Positions 53,518 through 62,168 of a stretch of 62,168 nt of DNA are shown here, in pieces; position 1 is the stretch's first letter, and every line of letters begins with the position of its first letter. Both the position numbers and the translations under genes were made by a program. The notes under the pieces were generated by a model. That model searched no databases. It was not told the origin of the DNA and saw nothing but the letters and a program-made list of their open reading frames with translations. Where the stretch lies: the NCBI GenBank assembly GCA_031278635.1, contig JAITKA010000078.1:1-62168 (forward strand). Reading direction: 5' to 3'. Origin of the DNA: Deltaproteobacteria bacterium (GTDB lineage Bacteria > Desulfobacterota > Desulfarculia > Adiutricales > Adiutricaceae).

Positions 53518-55602
53518 ATGGCAAAGAAAAAACACAAGAAGAAAATCCAGGGCAATTTATCCCTTAAAGACCGGTTGGCGAAACACTGGGAAAACCAAAA
53601 CTGGGTTGGGTTCGTTGAGCTTTACTATAGGGACCGAACGCGTTCCGACCAAAGCCCCTGGGCAAATTACTTGGAAGACGGCCTCTACAATGCCCTTACC
53701 AAGACCATTATCGAGACCCACTCCGGCGAGCTTATAGTTGACCTTGCCAATAAACTAACCCAGGACGCTAAGGGTCCCGACGCGGGTTTATTAAAACAAT
53801 GCGCCACGGTAGCCTTAGGGTTAGCCAGAGGTACCATCCTGGGGGATTACCCATCGGCTAAAGAGATATCTTTATTGCCAGAACCGTACAGGTTAATCGG
53901 TCAAAAATTACCCACAATCAAAACTAAACGTTCAGTTAAACCCACTAACCCAGCCGAGATAGTAGCCCTAAAGATCCGAAAACTGTATTTTAATCTGCCA
54001 TGGGCCAAGTCTATTGGTCCTTATAACTCCTTAATAAAATACTGTAAAGAACTTCAGGGATACCTTAAAAATAATCCTCGCTTGAAAATCGTCATTTCCA
54101 TCTCCAACATCGCCGAGCTTCTACGCCAACTAAAAATTAAGACAACCAACAATTACGACTTCTCCAACCTCGACGCGATTTATAATCACCCCAGTTTTCA
54201 AGCGCTTGGCACTCAGTCGCCCAATCACCTCCTTGTCGCCTTTTGGAACCTGTTTTGCTCCCTGGGCCAGGAAAAATACGGCGATGATTGGGCCAATGGG
54301 GCTAGGCTTTTGGCCTTAAATTTCATGCCTGATTTAGACCCAGACCTTGCGACATTCTTTAAAGGCTATCTTTCTCTTAACGTTGAGAACGATTTACCAG
54401 ATTTCTTGGAATTTTTCACGAGAATGATGAATAAAACTAACGATATTATGGAAATAAAAACTACAATTGATTATTTTATAAATAAAGGCAACTGGATTGA
54501 TCAAGAACTTTATATATTATACGATATTTTGATAAATGTAATTTATGATAGTTCTGGCCCGGAACTTGAACAAGTCGACCAAGATAAAATGTTGTCAAGT
54601 TTATCCAAACTAACAGATCTTGGAACTAAATATTGCCAAGGATTTGCCGTCTGGAACTCAAAAACTATCCAAGTCTTTGAAAATAGTTTTAAAAATTATT
54701 TTTCTCTTAAAAGTTTGAATTATTTATCTAATGTTAAACTTCCTTGGAAACAGTTCTCAGTACCTTTAACCTTAGCGATTCTATTTTTTAATCCTACCTT
54801 AATGATAGAACTAACCAATCAACAATTATCTACAAAATTTAATCAATTAACTGATGATCTTTTATGTGAAACAGCTGATTATATAGCTTATAAGCCAATA
54901 TATGTAGGTTCTTATTGGTCAAGGTTGACAAAAATTTTAAGTAATGATGATATTACTAGGCTTTATGAAGCTTGGCTTCTTAATTTAATAGCAAACACTG
55001 TCAAAGAAATGATGCATAATCAAAGGAACGATCGTGAGACAATATTTGAATTTTTGAACATTCATAATAAGCCTAGTAGAGCTACTTGGGAATTTTTTGA
55101 CAAAGAATCGCTTGAATTTGGGCTAAAAAGTGACATAAAATCTGGTGTGATCAAAGCTTTTTTGGAAGTTTTAGCGCATGCTAAATATAATTCATTTCCA
55201 AGGGCTTTCACTGAAAATTCTGAAAAATTAGTGGTTTTTTTTGATGAACTATCCAAGGCCCCGGTTAAATTGGCCGTCAACCTCTTGATTGTTGTCGCTA
55301 AATGGTTTGATCTTAATAAAGAATATATTTTAGTTAAACTTATAGATGTTATTATAACTAATCTTATTAAATTAAATGATTTTAATTATTTAATATTAGG
55401 AATTTATCATTTAGAAGATGATTCAACAAAACAATATATTTCAGAATTAATTTATAATAGACTTTCAGTTATACCTTTAAATAAGTCTACAGACAATATT
55501 CGTGATGCTAAATATTATTTTAAAATCTGCATGGACGATGATTTTATCCCTTATGATATTTTAGATTATTTTTTTGAAGGTTATGAAGTATCAAATGATT
55601 AA
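53518..55602 (+). CDS. Unknown 694-residue protein coupled to Hsp70
   Basis: I do not recognise this protein. It starts with a very basic MAKKKHKKK tail and is then almost entirely predicted helical, with Leu-rich helices and no signal peptide or membrane segment; a HEAT/TPR-like solenoid is plausible. It begins six bases after the Hsp70 stop, so it is very likely translated with it. Composition changes sharply inside the gene. About the first 900 bases are moderately GC-rich, and the rest, from ~54420, is extremely AT-rich with many ATA and TTA codons. That could mean a fusion or relaxed composition after transfer. Possible roles: client, substrate-targeting adaptor or regulator of the chaperone module. 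Confidence 0.7.
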   Translation: MAKKKHKKKIQGNLSLKDRLAKHWENQNWVGFVELYYRDRTRSDQSPWANYLEDGLYNALTKTIIETHSGELIVDLANKLTQDAKGPDAGLLKQCATVALGLARGTILGDYPSAKEISLLPEPYRLIGQKLPTIKTKRSVKPTNPAEIVALKIRKLYFNLPWAKSIGPYNSLIKYCKELQGYLKNNPRLKIVISISNIAELLRQLKIKTTNNYDFSNLDAIYNHPSFQALGTQSPNHLLVAFWNLFCSLGQEKYGDDWANGARLLALNFMPDLDPDLATFFKGYLSLNVENDLPDFLEFFTRMMNKTNDIMEIKTTIDYFINKGNWIDQELYILYDILINVIYDSSGPELEQVDQDKMLSSLSKLTDLGTKYCQGFAVWNSKTIQVFENSFKNYFSLKSLNYLSNVKLPWKQFSVPLTLAILFFNPTLMIELTNQQLSTKFNQLTDDLLCETADYIAYKPIYVGSYWSRLTKILSNDDITRLYEAWLLNLIANTVKEMMHNQRNDRETIFEFLNIHNKPSRATWEFFDKESLEFGLKSDIKSGVIKAFLEVLAHAKYNSFPRAFTENSEKLVVFFDELSKAPVKLAVNLLIVVAKWFDLNKEYILVKLIDVIITNLIKLNDFNYLILGIYHLEDDSTKQYISELIYNRLSVIPLNKSTDNIRDAKYYFKICMDDDFIPYDILDYFFEGYEVSND

Positions 55603-55635
55603 TATAGCAAATTTTTAGGTGTGTTTTTTACTTAC

Positions 55636-55668
55636 AAAAAAGCGGCGGGGTGTCCCCGCCGCTTTTTC
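55636..55668. terminator. Bidirectional terminator
   Basis: A perfect ten-base stem, AGCGGCGGGG at 55641-55650 with CCCCGCCGCT at 55654-55663, has a three-base loop. An A run precedes it and a T run follows. It lies between convergent genes and can end transcription from both sides. Confidence 0.93.
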
Positions 55669-55682
55669 GTTCTTATTGAGGA

Positions 55683-58600
55683 TCATTTCCAGGTGTAAGA
55701 GAAAACGGCCGATCCGGCGTGGCGTTGGGCATTTTTCCCGAAAGCCCCGTCGTAATTGGCCTGTAAAGATACCGACTCGCTCAACTTTACCTTGAGGCTA
55801 ACCTCCGCCGTGACGGAATCGCGGGTGGTTGGCGTTCCCCGCACCTTGAAATAGCTCCCGCTGTCGCGGAAAGCCAGGGTGGTTTCCGGGCGGACGGAAC
55901 CGAACGTATGCTCCCAACCCAAAGCCCCGCTTATGCTGACTCTATCCGTTATCTGGGCTTTGGCCCGGAGCCCTAAGTTGGTGCGGAAATTGTCCGAGCT
56001 GCTTTTCTTCGAGGTCAAGGAGAATAGCCGCCCGTTTTCGTTGAAAGAGTTCAGGGTGGTCTTTTGCCAGGTCAGATTGAGGTAGGGTTCAAGGCTTGCT
56101 CTCGGGCCAAGGTTAAAGTTCCAGGCGGCTTCCCCGAATACCTGCCAGGTCTGGCCATGATAATCGGCCCTGAGGCTGTCCCTGACCCCGGCTATGTTTA
56201 CCACGCGTTCGCTGTCAATGGAATGGCTGGAAAATGAGGCGCCCAGGAGGAGCCGTAAATTACCGGGTCCCGCCTGGAATTGACGCCCCCCGTAAATGGC
56301 TGCGGAGAAGGTGTCCACGTCAACGCGCCCGTAAGGCCTGTCCATACCGATTCTCTGATTGTCGAACCCCAACGCCGCCCCGGCCAGCCAACCACCCTCC
56401 AGGCTGAGATCGTAGCCAAGGCGTATGTCGTAACCGGTGACGATGGTATCGGAGAGGTTGTCCTCGCCATCGTAACGGGCGTAAAAACCCCCGGCCGAGA
56501 ACCACAGGTTATGGCCAAAACCGGAAAAGTCCCCGGCGCCGGCCGCCGGCGCGTTTGCCGAGCTCGCGTAATCCTGGCCTGAACCATAATCGAGCCAGTG
56601 TTTCTCGGCCAAGTGGGATATGACGTTTTTGGAGAAACCGTGGCTGAGACTGGCCGCGATTTCCTGTACCTGCGGAAAGACCGGTGCCGCCAATTGATCC
56701 AGGGCGTCAAGGTATTCTTCCTCGTTCATGTTTATGAGAGCGGAGTCGAGGAAAGTCTTCAGTTTCCCGCCGGTTTTTAGCGTCCCTAATACGCTGGCGA
56801 CCGCTTTTTGGTTGCGGGTTATGGCAACGTCCACTGGATTTGATACGTCGCTAACTGCCAAAACAAGTTTATTGCCGTACTTTTCCAGACTATAGCTGAC
56901 TAAGGCATAATTTGATACGGGCTGGGGGGTGGCGAAAGAGGCCAGGTCGTTCTCGTCCGACACCTCAAGCACCAGGTAGTTTTTGTTCTCCCAACCGGTG
57001 AGCCCATACAGCGTTGGGGTTATGGACCCCAAATCCGTATCGCCCGAGATGGACAGCGCCTTATTTTCGTTGGCGATCTGAAGGACCGAGTTATTGCCCA
57101 TCGTCAAATCGCCCCCGATTGAGCCGCCCGATCCGGCCACCAGATAGGCGCCCGGGCTTGCGGCTACATCCACCGAGCCGCCAACCGTGCCCCTGACTTC
57201 AAGCCCGCCTGAGTTTACGTTAACGTCCCCGGCCACTCCGCCCGTCTGGGCTACGGTCAGTTGCCCGCCGATAACGGTCGTGTCGCCGGTGTAGGTATTC
57301 TGGGCGGTCAGGGTTAGGGTTGAGTCCCCATCCTTGGTAAGGGTCCCATCGCCCGTAATTACGCCGTTCTGGGCGTAATCGCCGGCGGTGTCGAAAACCA
57401 ACTCACCGTCGTTGGCGATGGCCATGTCGTCGGCAAACGATCCATCCCCGGCCAGGGTGACCTTGGCCGCCGAATCGATGTCGAGGCCGTTTTTAAAGTC
57501 AACCCTGTTCGAGAACTTGGCCTCGGCCGCGTTTCTAACCCGAAGCTTCTGGGTAGGGTTGACGTCGCTACCACTGACTTCACCCGTGGAGGATATGGCC
57601 CCGCCGGAAAAGCTATGGTCCCCGTCATCGATGTCCATGCCGGCCACCTCGACCCCTGAGTCAATGACCTGAATGTCAGTGGTGCCGGTGCCAAAAGTGA
57701 CCGCGTCCCCGGGCATGAAATTCGTGGGGTTGGACGTGCCGTCATCCTCCCAGTCTTGCCCACCGATGGTCCATTCGTCACCTACCGAGTTGTCCCAGGT
57801 GATGTTCATGTTTCCGCCGACCATTGAGGCCGTGAGCTGAAGCGTGTCGTCTACGGCCCCCGGTTTCAGGGCGAGCGTTAAATTGGCCCTTGCGGTGGTC
57901 TGGCCGTTAAGGGTGACGGTTGGTAGGCTTAGGCCGCTAACCTCACCAACGGCGGTAATTAGATCGAAAGTTCCTTCCTTAAAGGAACTAAGATCTATGT
58001 CAGGGTTAAGGTTTGACCCCGCTTTCCAGTCAAGGTCCGCGGCCTTAAGGGTGAGGCCAGTGGTCCCTCCCGCGCCAGCGGGGGTATAGTTGGCGATGTC
58101 GAAGGCCAGGGTAGAGCCGCTTGCCAGCTCTATCTTGCCGCCCTCGATAATGATGGAATTGCCTCCCCCCGCATTGAGGGTGGCCCCGCTCGCCAGCCTA
58201 AAAACCGATTTTGTCCCGTCTAAGGTTATCGAACCCGTGCCCACGGCCTTACCGTTAACGTCTTTGGCCAGTCCGTCTGCGCCATAGAGATACAGTTCCC
58301 CAGCGTTTACGGTGAAGGTGATGTAATCTATGGCATCTGCGGTAACGGTGAAATTATTGGCTCCGCCAAGTTTCCAGAGCCCTTCGCCATTTTTCTCTAT
58401 CTCCACTGGATAGCTAAACGTAACCCATTGCTCGCTATTACCGCTGTGGCCTGACATTGGATCGTGCATGTCAAGGAGGGAATTCGTGGTTACGTCTACG
58501 GTAAGGATGGATTTCTCGGAAAGGTCGATGGAATTGGGTTTCCCGGCGGCCGTGTTACCGGAGAACAAGCCTTTCCCGGCGACGTTCAAATATATCTCGC

Positions 58601-61600
58601 TCGCGTTGGTGGCCAGCATGGCCCCACCGGCCATCAAGGCGGTGTTGTTGGTGAACTCAAATTCGGTCATGAAACGAATTGTCGCGAGGTTGGCGAAAAT
58701 ACCCGCTCCCATGTTGGAGCTGTTTCCGGAAATCGCGGTTTTTTCGGCGAAGGTTATTACCGCCTCTTTGCCGTAAATTAATTGAGACGTTACGGTGAAG
58801 GTCATGATGGCCCCACCTTGCCCAGTGGCCGTGTTCCCGGTGAACACGGATTCACCAGTGAAGCTTATCACGCTCGAGTTATTGTTAATGGCCCCGCCCC
58901 AGAAATTGGACTGGTTATTTTTGAATTCAGCCGTGCCATAGAAGGTTATCGTGCCTGCGTTGGCCAAAGGTTGGCCATCTTCTTCCGGCAGGACGTTTAT
59001 ATTGTGGAGGGCCCCGCCGCCCCGGCTTACGCTTGAGTTTCCCTCGAATACGACCGAACCATCGAATACCGCGACACCCCGGTTGTCCAAGGCCCCGCCC
59101 CCACCGGAAGAGCCTTGTATGGTGCTGGTGACCTTGTTCCCGGAGAACAAAACGGCGCCTTGGAAATTAAGGGTCCCATAATTGCTGACGGCCCCGCCGG
59201 TACTGATTGATTGGTTGCCGATGAATTGGACGTCGGTCAGGCTGGCGCGGGTATTGGGGCCGTCGTTAAATAAGGCGCCGCCAATCATTGAGGATTGGTT
59301 TTCCTGAAATAAGGTATCCGAGAAGACCATTTGATAGCCACTAGCGGTACTGTTATTGGCTATGGCCCCGCCTGATTCACCCTTATTTCCTATGAATTGG
59401 CTACCGGAAATCGTCAAAACGCTGTAAGCGTTATTGTAAATGGCCCCGGAAGTCGCCCGGACGTGATTATCGATGAATTTTGAGTCAGAAACGATCAACT
59501 GGCTGTTACCGTTATTGTTTATCGCCCCGCCGGCGCCTTCAAACATCGTCTCTGGATCTGAATTATTATTAAATTCAACATTTTTCAAGACGATTAAACC
59601 ATCGTCGTTAAAAATGGCCCCTCCTAAATGGCCGGTATTGTCCGCAAAAATAGCGTTTTCGATGGCGACCGTGCCCTTTTCGTTGTATAGGGCCCCGCCA
59701 TAGGAGCCGCTCCCAGGTTTGGCGGAAGAGTTATTGGTGATTTTAAATATCGCGGTGCCATCCTCGGTGGACAGGGATAAAAACCCCCCGTCAAAAACCT
59801 TTATGGCCCCGCCTTCCAGTGAGCCGGTGCCGGGGGTAAGGTTGTTTTTGATTTCAAAAGTCGCGCCTTTCTCAAGGTAGATTGAGGCCGCTTTAGGATT
59901 TCCGCTGGACCCGACGGTCAGCCAGTTTTGGCCCCCGCCTTGGCTGTCCACAGAAAGGCTTTGGTTTTCGGCCACTACGAGAGTCGCCAAGGTACCATCG
60001 CCCGTGGCTGTCCCGGCGGCGCTGGCTAGATCGGAAATACCGTCAGTTAAATTGGGATAGTTCGAACTGTTTGGGTTAGTTAAGTAACCAGTTAGGCTTG
60101 TTTTTAAGTCAGTTATTTTAGAGCTAATTCCGGTGGCCAAGGCAGTTAAAAATTGTAGCTTATCCAGGTCGGTACCCAATTGCCCGGAATTAGCCACCCT
60201 CAGGCTCCCGGAGTTGATATCAATGCCTTCCCTAAATTGGTTGGCCCCGGTAGTCCCGGTTAAATCGAGTACCCCCGAAAATTGTGTGGTGGCGTCGACC
60301 GTCGTAGCGCTTGTGGCTTTTGCGCCCAGGGTGAGTTTGCCGCTGGCGGACAAGTCAGAGCCGCCCCAACTGCCGCTTTCCGAATTGGTGACAATGTACC
60401 CGCCGGTAAAGGCGTAGTCTTCGCTTCCGCTCAAATAAATCCCGGCGATCTCTACCCCGCCCGGGTTTAGGGTGATGCCGCCGGGCGGTATCCTTCCGGT
60501 ATCGTCAAAATTGACGATGTCGCCGTGCATGAAGCCCGTTGGACTGGAGGAGGCGTTTTTCCAATTGTCAGACGAGCTTATGTTCCAGCTGCCGTTCCCG
60601 GACCCGAGCCAGGTCAGGATTTCGCTTGGCTGCGCCGTAATTAAATTGATGCTGGCTTTAATGTCGCCTCCATCGATCGTAATATCCAGACTGCCGCCCC
60701 CGAGGGAATATCCCGTGATCTCCTCGCCACGTAACGTCGCGGCGGTATTGACGTTTTGGGCGGTAAAGGCCCCGATTGACGAATCAACCAGGGTGTAGTT
60801 TTTCTCGCCTGCGTCATACAGATTTAGCGTGGCGAAATCGATTTGGATTTGGCCGGTACCGGTCACGGTCGTGGTCCCGGTCAGGGTTAACAGTGGGCTG
60901 GTAGAGTTTGTTGGAGTAGGCGGCAAATTGAAGGCCAAAATTGAGCCCCCGGCCAGATTGACGTTGGTCGCGGCGATGACGTTTTCGTCCCCAAGTTCTA
61001 GGGTGGCCCCGGAGGCTAGGCTGAAGCTAGAGCCGCTTCCGGAAAGTTTGATCTTGCCAGCCGCGACATTAGCCGAGTTTGAATCTTGGACCTCTTCGTT
61101 CCCATAGAGGCGTAAGGTTCCGCCGTTTACCGAAAAAGTGGTTTTGCCGGTGAAAACGCTCTCGCCGCCTAGGTTCCAGAGACCCGAGCCGTTTTGGGCT
61201 ATGGCCACTTCGCCCGTGCCGGACATGGGATCGTGAACGGTTAATACCGAGTTTTGACCCAGGTAGACGTCAAGGGCGTTTTTGCCGGCGAAATGAATGG
61301 AATTAGCCAAGCCATTGGCCTTATTGGCCGAGAATAGGCCTGTTAAACTGTCGGCCAGATTTATTGTGGCCCTCCCCTCGGTCCCGAGATAGATGGCCCC
61401 GCCAAGCCCTGTGGCGATATTTTCGACAAAGTTTACTGCGCCAATGTTTAACAGGCTTTGAGCTCCTTGGCTAAAAATGGCCCCGCCCCTTTCGGCTTCG
61501 TTTTCCCCAAATGTGTTGTCGCCAATCAGAATGACTTGTCCGTTATCGTTGTAAATGCCTCCACCGTCTTTGGCTTGGTTAGAACTGAACGTGGTTTTGG

Positions 61601-62168
61601 TCAGATTAATTAGCCCCTTGCTATGGATGGCCCCTCCGTTACCCGTAGCCTGATTACCGTTGAAAGTAAATCCAGACCCCGACTCGGCGGTCAGGGAAAT
61701 AAGGCCGCCTTGGCCTACCATTATGGCCGCCCCATCAACGGCCCGACCGTTTTTAAAGGTCAGGTTGGCGTTACTCTCAAGGTGAAGGCCGCCGGACTTG
61801 CCATCGGCCACGATAAGCCTTTGGTCGTCTGAGTTTTGGCCATCAAAATCCACGCTGGCAGCGCTTTTTATTAGTAACGTTGGCAAGGACCCGTTTTGCC
61901 TGGCTAAAGCGATAATTCGAACGTACTCATCCAAGGCCTCGGCTATATCCATATCGGGGTTCCCCGCCAGGGCATCCTTCAAGTCGTCTATCGGGTCGGT
62001 TAAGGCCAGCGGTCGAGCGGCTTGGAAGCCAACCTTCTCAAGATCCCCTCCCAGTTGCCCCGGGTCGGAAATCAATAGCCGTCCAGTGTAGAGGTCGATG
62101 CCATTTTCGAAAGAATTGCCAGTGGTTGCGGTTAAATCTAGCGTTCCTTTAAAGTTAGCCGTGACGAC
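55683..62168 (-). CDS. Large autotransporter with Pmp-like repeats (5' end outside window)
   Basis: The frame is open to the right edge without a stop, so the N-terminus and signal peptide are missing; about 2160 residues are visible. The passenger is a beta-helix with many polymorphic outer-membrane (Pmp) repeats: GGAI motifs alternating with FxxN (GGAIHSKG, FSSNQA, GGAIFSQG, FVENIA). Later come autotransporter-associated repeats (LTKDGDSTLTLTAQNTYTG). The last ~270 residues (about 55683-56500) are a classic autotransporter beta-barrel starting near HNLWFSAGGFYARYDG and ending in aromatic-alternating VFSYTWK. It would insert in the outer membrane and expose the passenger, probably for adhesion. 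The visible part holds two related ~620-residue modules. The gene converges with the chaperone module. Confidence 0.92.
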   Translation of the reverse strand, partial: VVTANFKGTLDLTATTGNSFENGIDLYTGRLLISDPGQLGGDLEKVGFQAARPLALTDPIDDLKDALAGNPDMDIAEALDEYVRIIALARQNGSLPTLLIKSAASVDFDGQNSDDQRLIVADGKSGGLHLESNANLTFKNGRAVDGAAIMVGQGGLISLTAESGSGFTFNGNQATGNGGAIHSKGLINLTKTTFSSNQAKDGGGIYNDNGQVILIGDNTFGENEAERGGAIFSQGAQSLLNIGAVNFVENIATGLGGAIYLGTEGRATINLADSLTGLFSANKANGLANSIHFAGKNALDVYLGQNSVLTVHDPMSGTGEVAIAQNGSGLWNLGGESVFTGKTTFSVNGGTLRLYGNEEVQDSNSANVAAGKIKLSGSGSSFSLASGATLELGDENVIAATNVNLAGGSILAFNLPPTPTNSTSPLLTLTGTTTVTGTGQIQIDFATLNLYDAGEKNYTLVDSSIGAFTAQNVNTAATLRGEEITGYSLGGGSLDITIDGGDIKASINLITAQPSEILTWLGSGNGSWNISSSDNWKNASSSPTGFMHGDIVNFDDTGRIPPGGITLNPGGVEIAGIYLSGSEDYAFTGGYIVTNSESGSWGGSDLSASGKLTLGAKATSATTVDATTQFSGVLDLTGTTGANQFREGIDINSGSLRVANSGQLGTDLDKLQFLTALATGISSKITDLKTSLTGYLTNPNSSNYPNLTDGISDLASAAGTATGDGTLATLVVAENQSLSVDSQGGGQNWLTVGSSGNPKAASIYLEKGATFEIKNNLTPGTGSLEGGAIKVFDGGFLSLSTEDGTAIFKITNNSSAKPGSGSYGGALYNEKGTVAIENAIFADNTGHLGGAIFNDDGLIVLKNVEFNNNSDPETMFEGAGGAINNNGNSQLIVSDSKFIDNHVRATSGAIYNNAYSVLTISGSQFIGNKGESGGAIANNSTASGYQMVFSDTLFQENQSSMIGGALFNDGPNTRASLTDVQFIGNQSISTGGAVSNYGTLNFQGAVLFSGNKVTSTIQGSSGGGGALDNRGVAVFDGSVVFEGNSSVSRGGGALHNINVLPEEDGQPLANAGTITFYGTAEFKNNQSNFWGGAINNNSSVISFTGESVFTGNTATGQGGAIMTFTVTSQLIYGKEAVITFAEKTAISGNSSNMGAGIFANLATIRFMTEFEFTNNTALMAGGAMLATNASEIYLNVAGKGLFSGNTAAGKPNSIDLSEKSILTVDVTTNSLLDMHDPMSGHSGNSEQWVTFSYPVEIEKNGEGLWKLGGANNFTVTADAIDYITFTVNAGELYLYGADGLAKDVNGKAVGTGSITLDGTKSVFRLASGATLNAGGGNSIIIEGGKIELASGSTLAFDIANYTPAGAGGTTGLTLKAADLDWKAGSNLNPDIDLSSFKEGTFDLITAVGEVSGLSLPTVTLNGQTTARANLTLALKPGAVDDTLQLTASMVGGNMNITWDNSVGDEWTIGGQDWEDDGTSNPTNFMPGDAVTFGTGTTDIQVIDSGVEVAGMDIDDGDHSFSGGAISSTGEVSGSDVNPTQKLRVRNAAEAKFSNRVDFKNGLDIDSAAKVTLAGDGSFADDMAIANDGELVFDTAGDYAQNGVITGDGTLTKDGDSTLTLTAQNTYTGDTTVIGGQLTVAQTGGVAGDVNVNSGGLEVRGTVGGSVDVAASPGAYLVAGSGGSIGGDLTMGNNSVLQIANENKALSISGDTDLGSITPTLYGLTGWENKNYLVLEVSDENDLASFATPQPVSNYALVSYSLEKYGNKLVLAVSDVSNPVDVAITRNQKAVASVLGTLKTGGKLKTFLDSALINMNEEEYLDALDQLAAPVFPQVQEIAASLSHGFSKNVISHLAEKHWLDYGSGQDYASSANAPAAGAGDFSGFGHNLWFSAGGFYARYDGEDNLSDTIVTGYDIRLGYDLSLEGGWLAGAALGFDNQRIGMDRPYGRVDVDTFSAAIYGGRQFQAGPGNLRLLLGASFSSHSIDSERVVNIAGVRDSLRADYHGQTWQVFGEAAWNFNLGPRASLEPYLNLTWQKTTLNSFNENGRLFSLTSKKSSSDNFRTNLGLRAKAQITDRVSISGALGWEHTFGSVRPETTLAFRDSGSYFKVRGTPTTRDSVTAEVSLKVKLSESVSLQANYDGAFGKNAQRHAGSAVFSYTWK

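Overview
The window reads as a Gram-negative bacterial chromosome segment. It has a type VI secretion system (T6SS), an outer-membrane autotransporter and a MetNIQ importer. Coding regions are GC-rich and spacers are very AT-rich. The overall gene style suggests Desulfobacterota (Desulfovibrio- or Adiutrix-like), but no marker gene fixes the taxon, so this is only an impression.

Layout. (1) 1-7.9 kb is housekeeping: nrdR, a GGDEF diguanylate cyclase, a YciO/Sua5-family protein and metN-metI-metQ. A decayed tandem duplication of the metN tail and metI head lies between metN and metI. A tRNA-Ala(GGC) follows, with its own promoter and terminator. (2) 8.7-34.3 kb is a complete T6SS, all on the + strand: tssA, tssB, tssC, tssE, tssF, tssG, clpV (tssH), FHA protein, tssJ, tssK, tssL, tssM, PAAR, PP2C phosphatase, Ser/Thr kinase, an unknown gene, hcp and vgrG. 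The kinase, phosphatase and FHA genes point to threonine-phosphorylation control. Nine ~31-bp direct repeats separate tssA from tssB.

(3) 34.4-48.5 kb, directly behind vgrG, holds three consecutive copies of one two-gene cassette. Each has a 1030-1120 aa protein with a complete calcineurin-like metallophosphoesterase metal site, followed by a ~398 aa pentapeptide-repeat protein. The position suggests T6SS cargo with a dedicated partner (immunity protein or adaptor). I do not recognise the pairing as a described system, and it is the most interesting content of the window. (4) 49.3-55.6 kb is an AT-rich accessory chaperone module: a GrpE-like exchange factor with a long helical N-terminus, a mini J-domain protein lacking HPD, an Hsp70, and a 694-aa protein of unknown function. 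It may handle the large cargo proteins or be an independent system.

(5) 55.7 kb to the right edge, on the - strand, is the 3' part of a very large autotransporter. It has Pmp-like repeats and a C-terminal beta-barrel, and its 5' end lies outside the window. A strong bidirectional terminator separates it from the chaperone module.

Working model, inferred: TssJLM and TssK-TssEFG form the membrane complex and baseplate. Hcp with VgrG-PAAR forms the projectile, TssBC the sheath, and ClpV recycles it. The metallophosphoesterases are candidate payloads encoded next to the spike gene, each followed by its partner. All identity statements below come from reading the sequence by eye; no database search was run.
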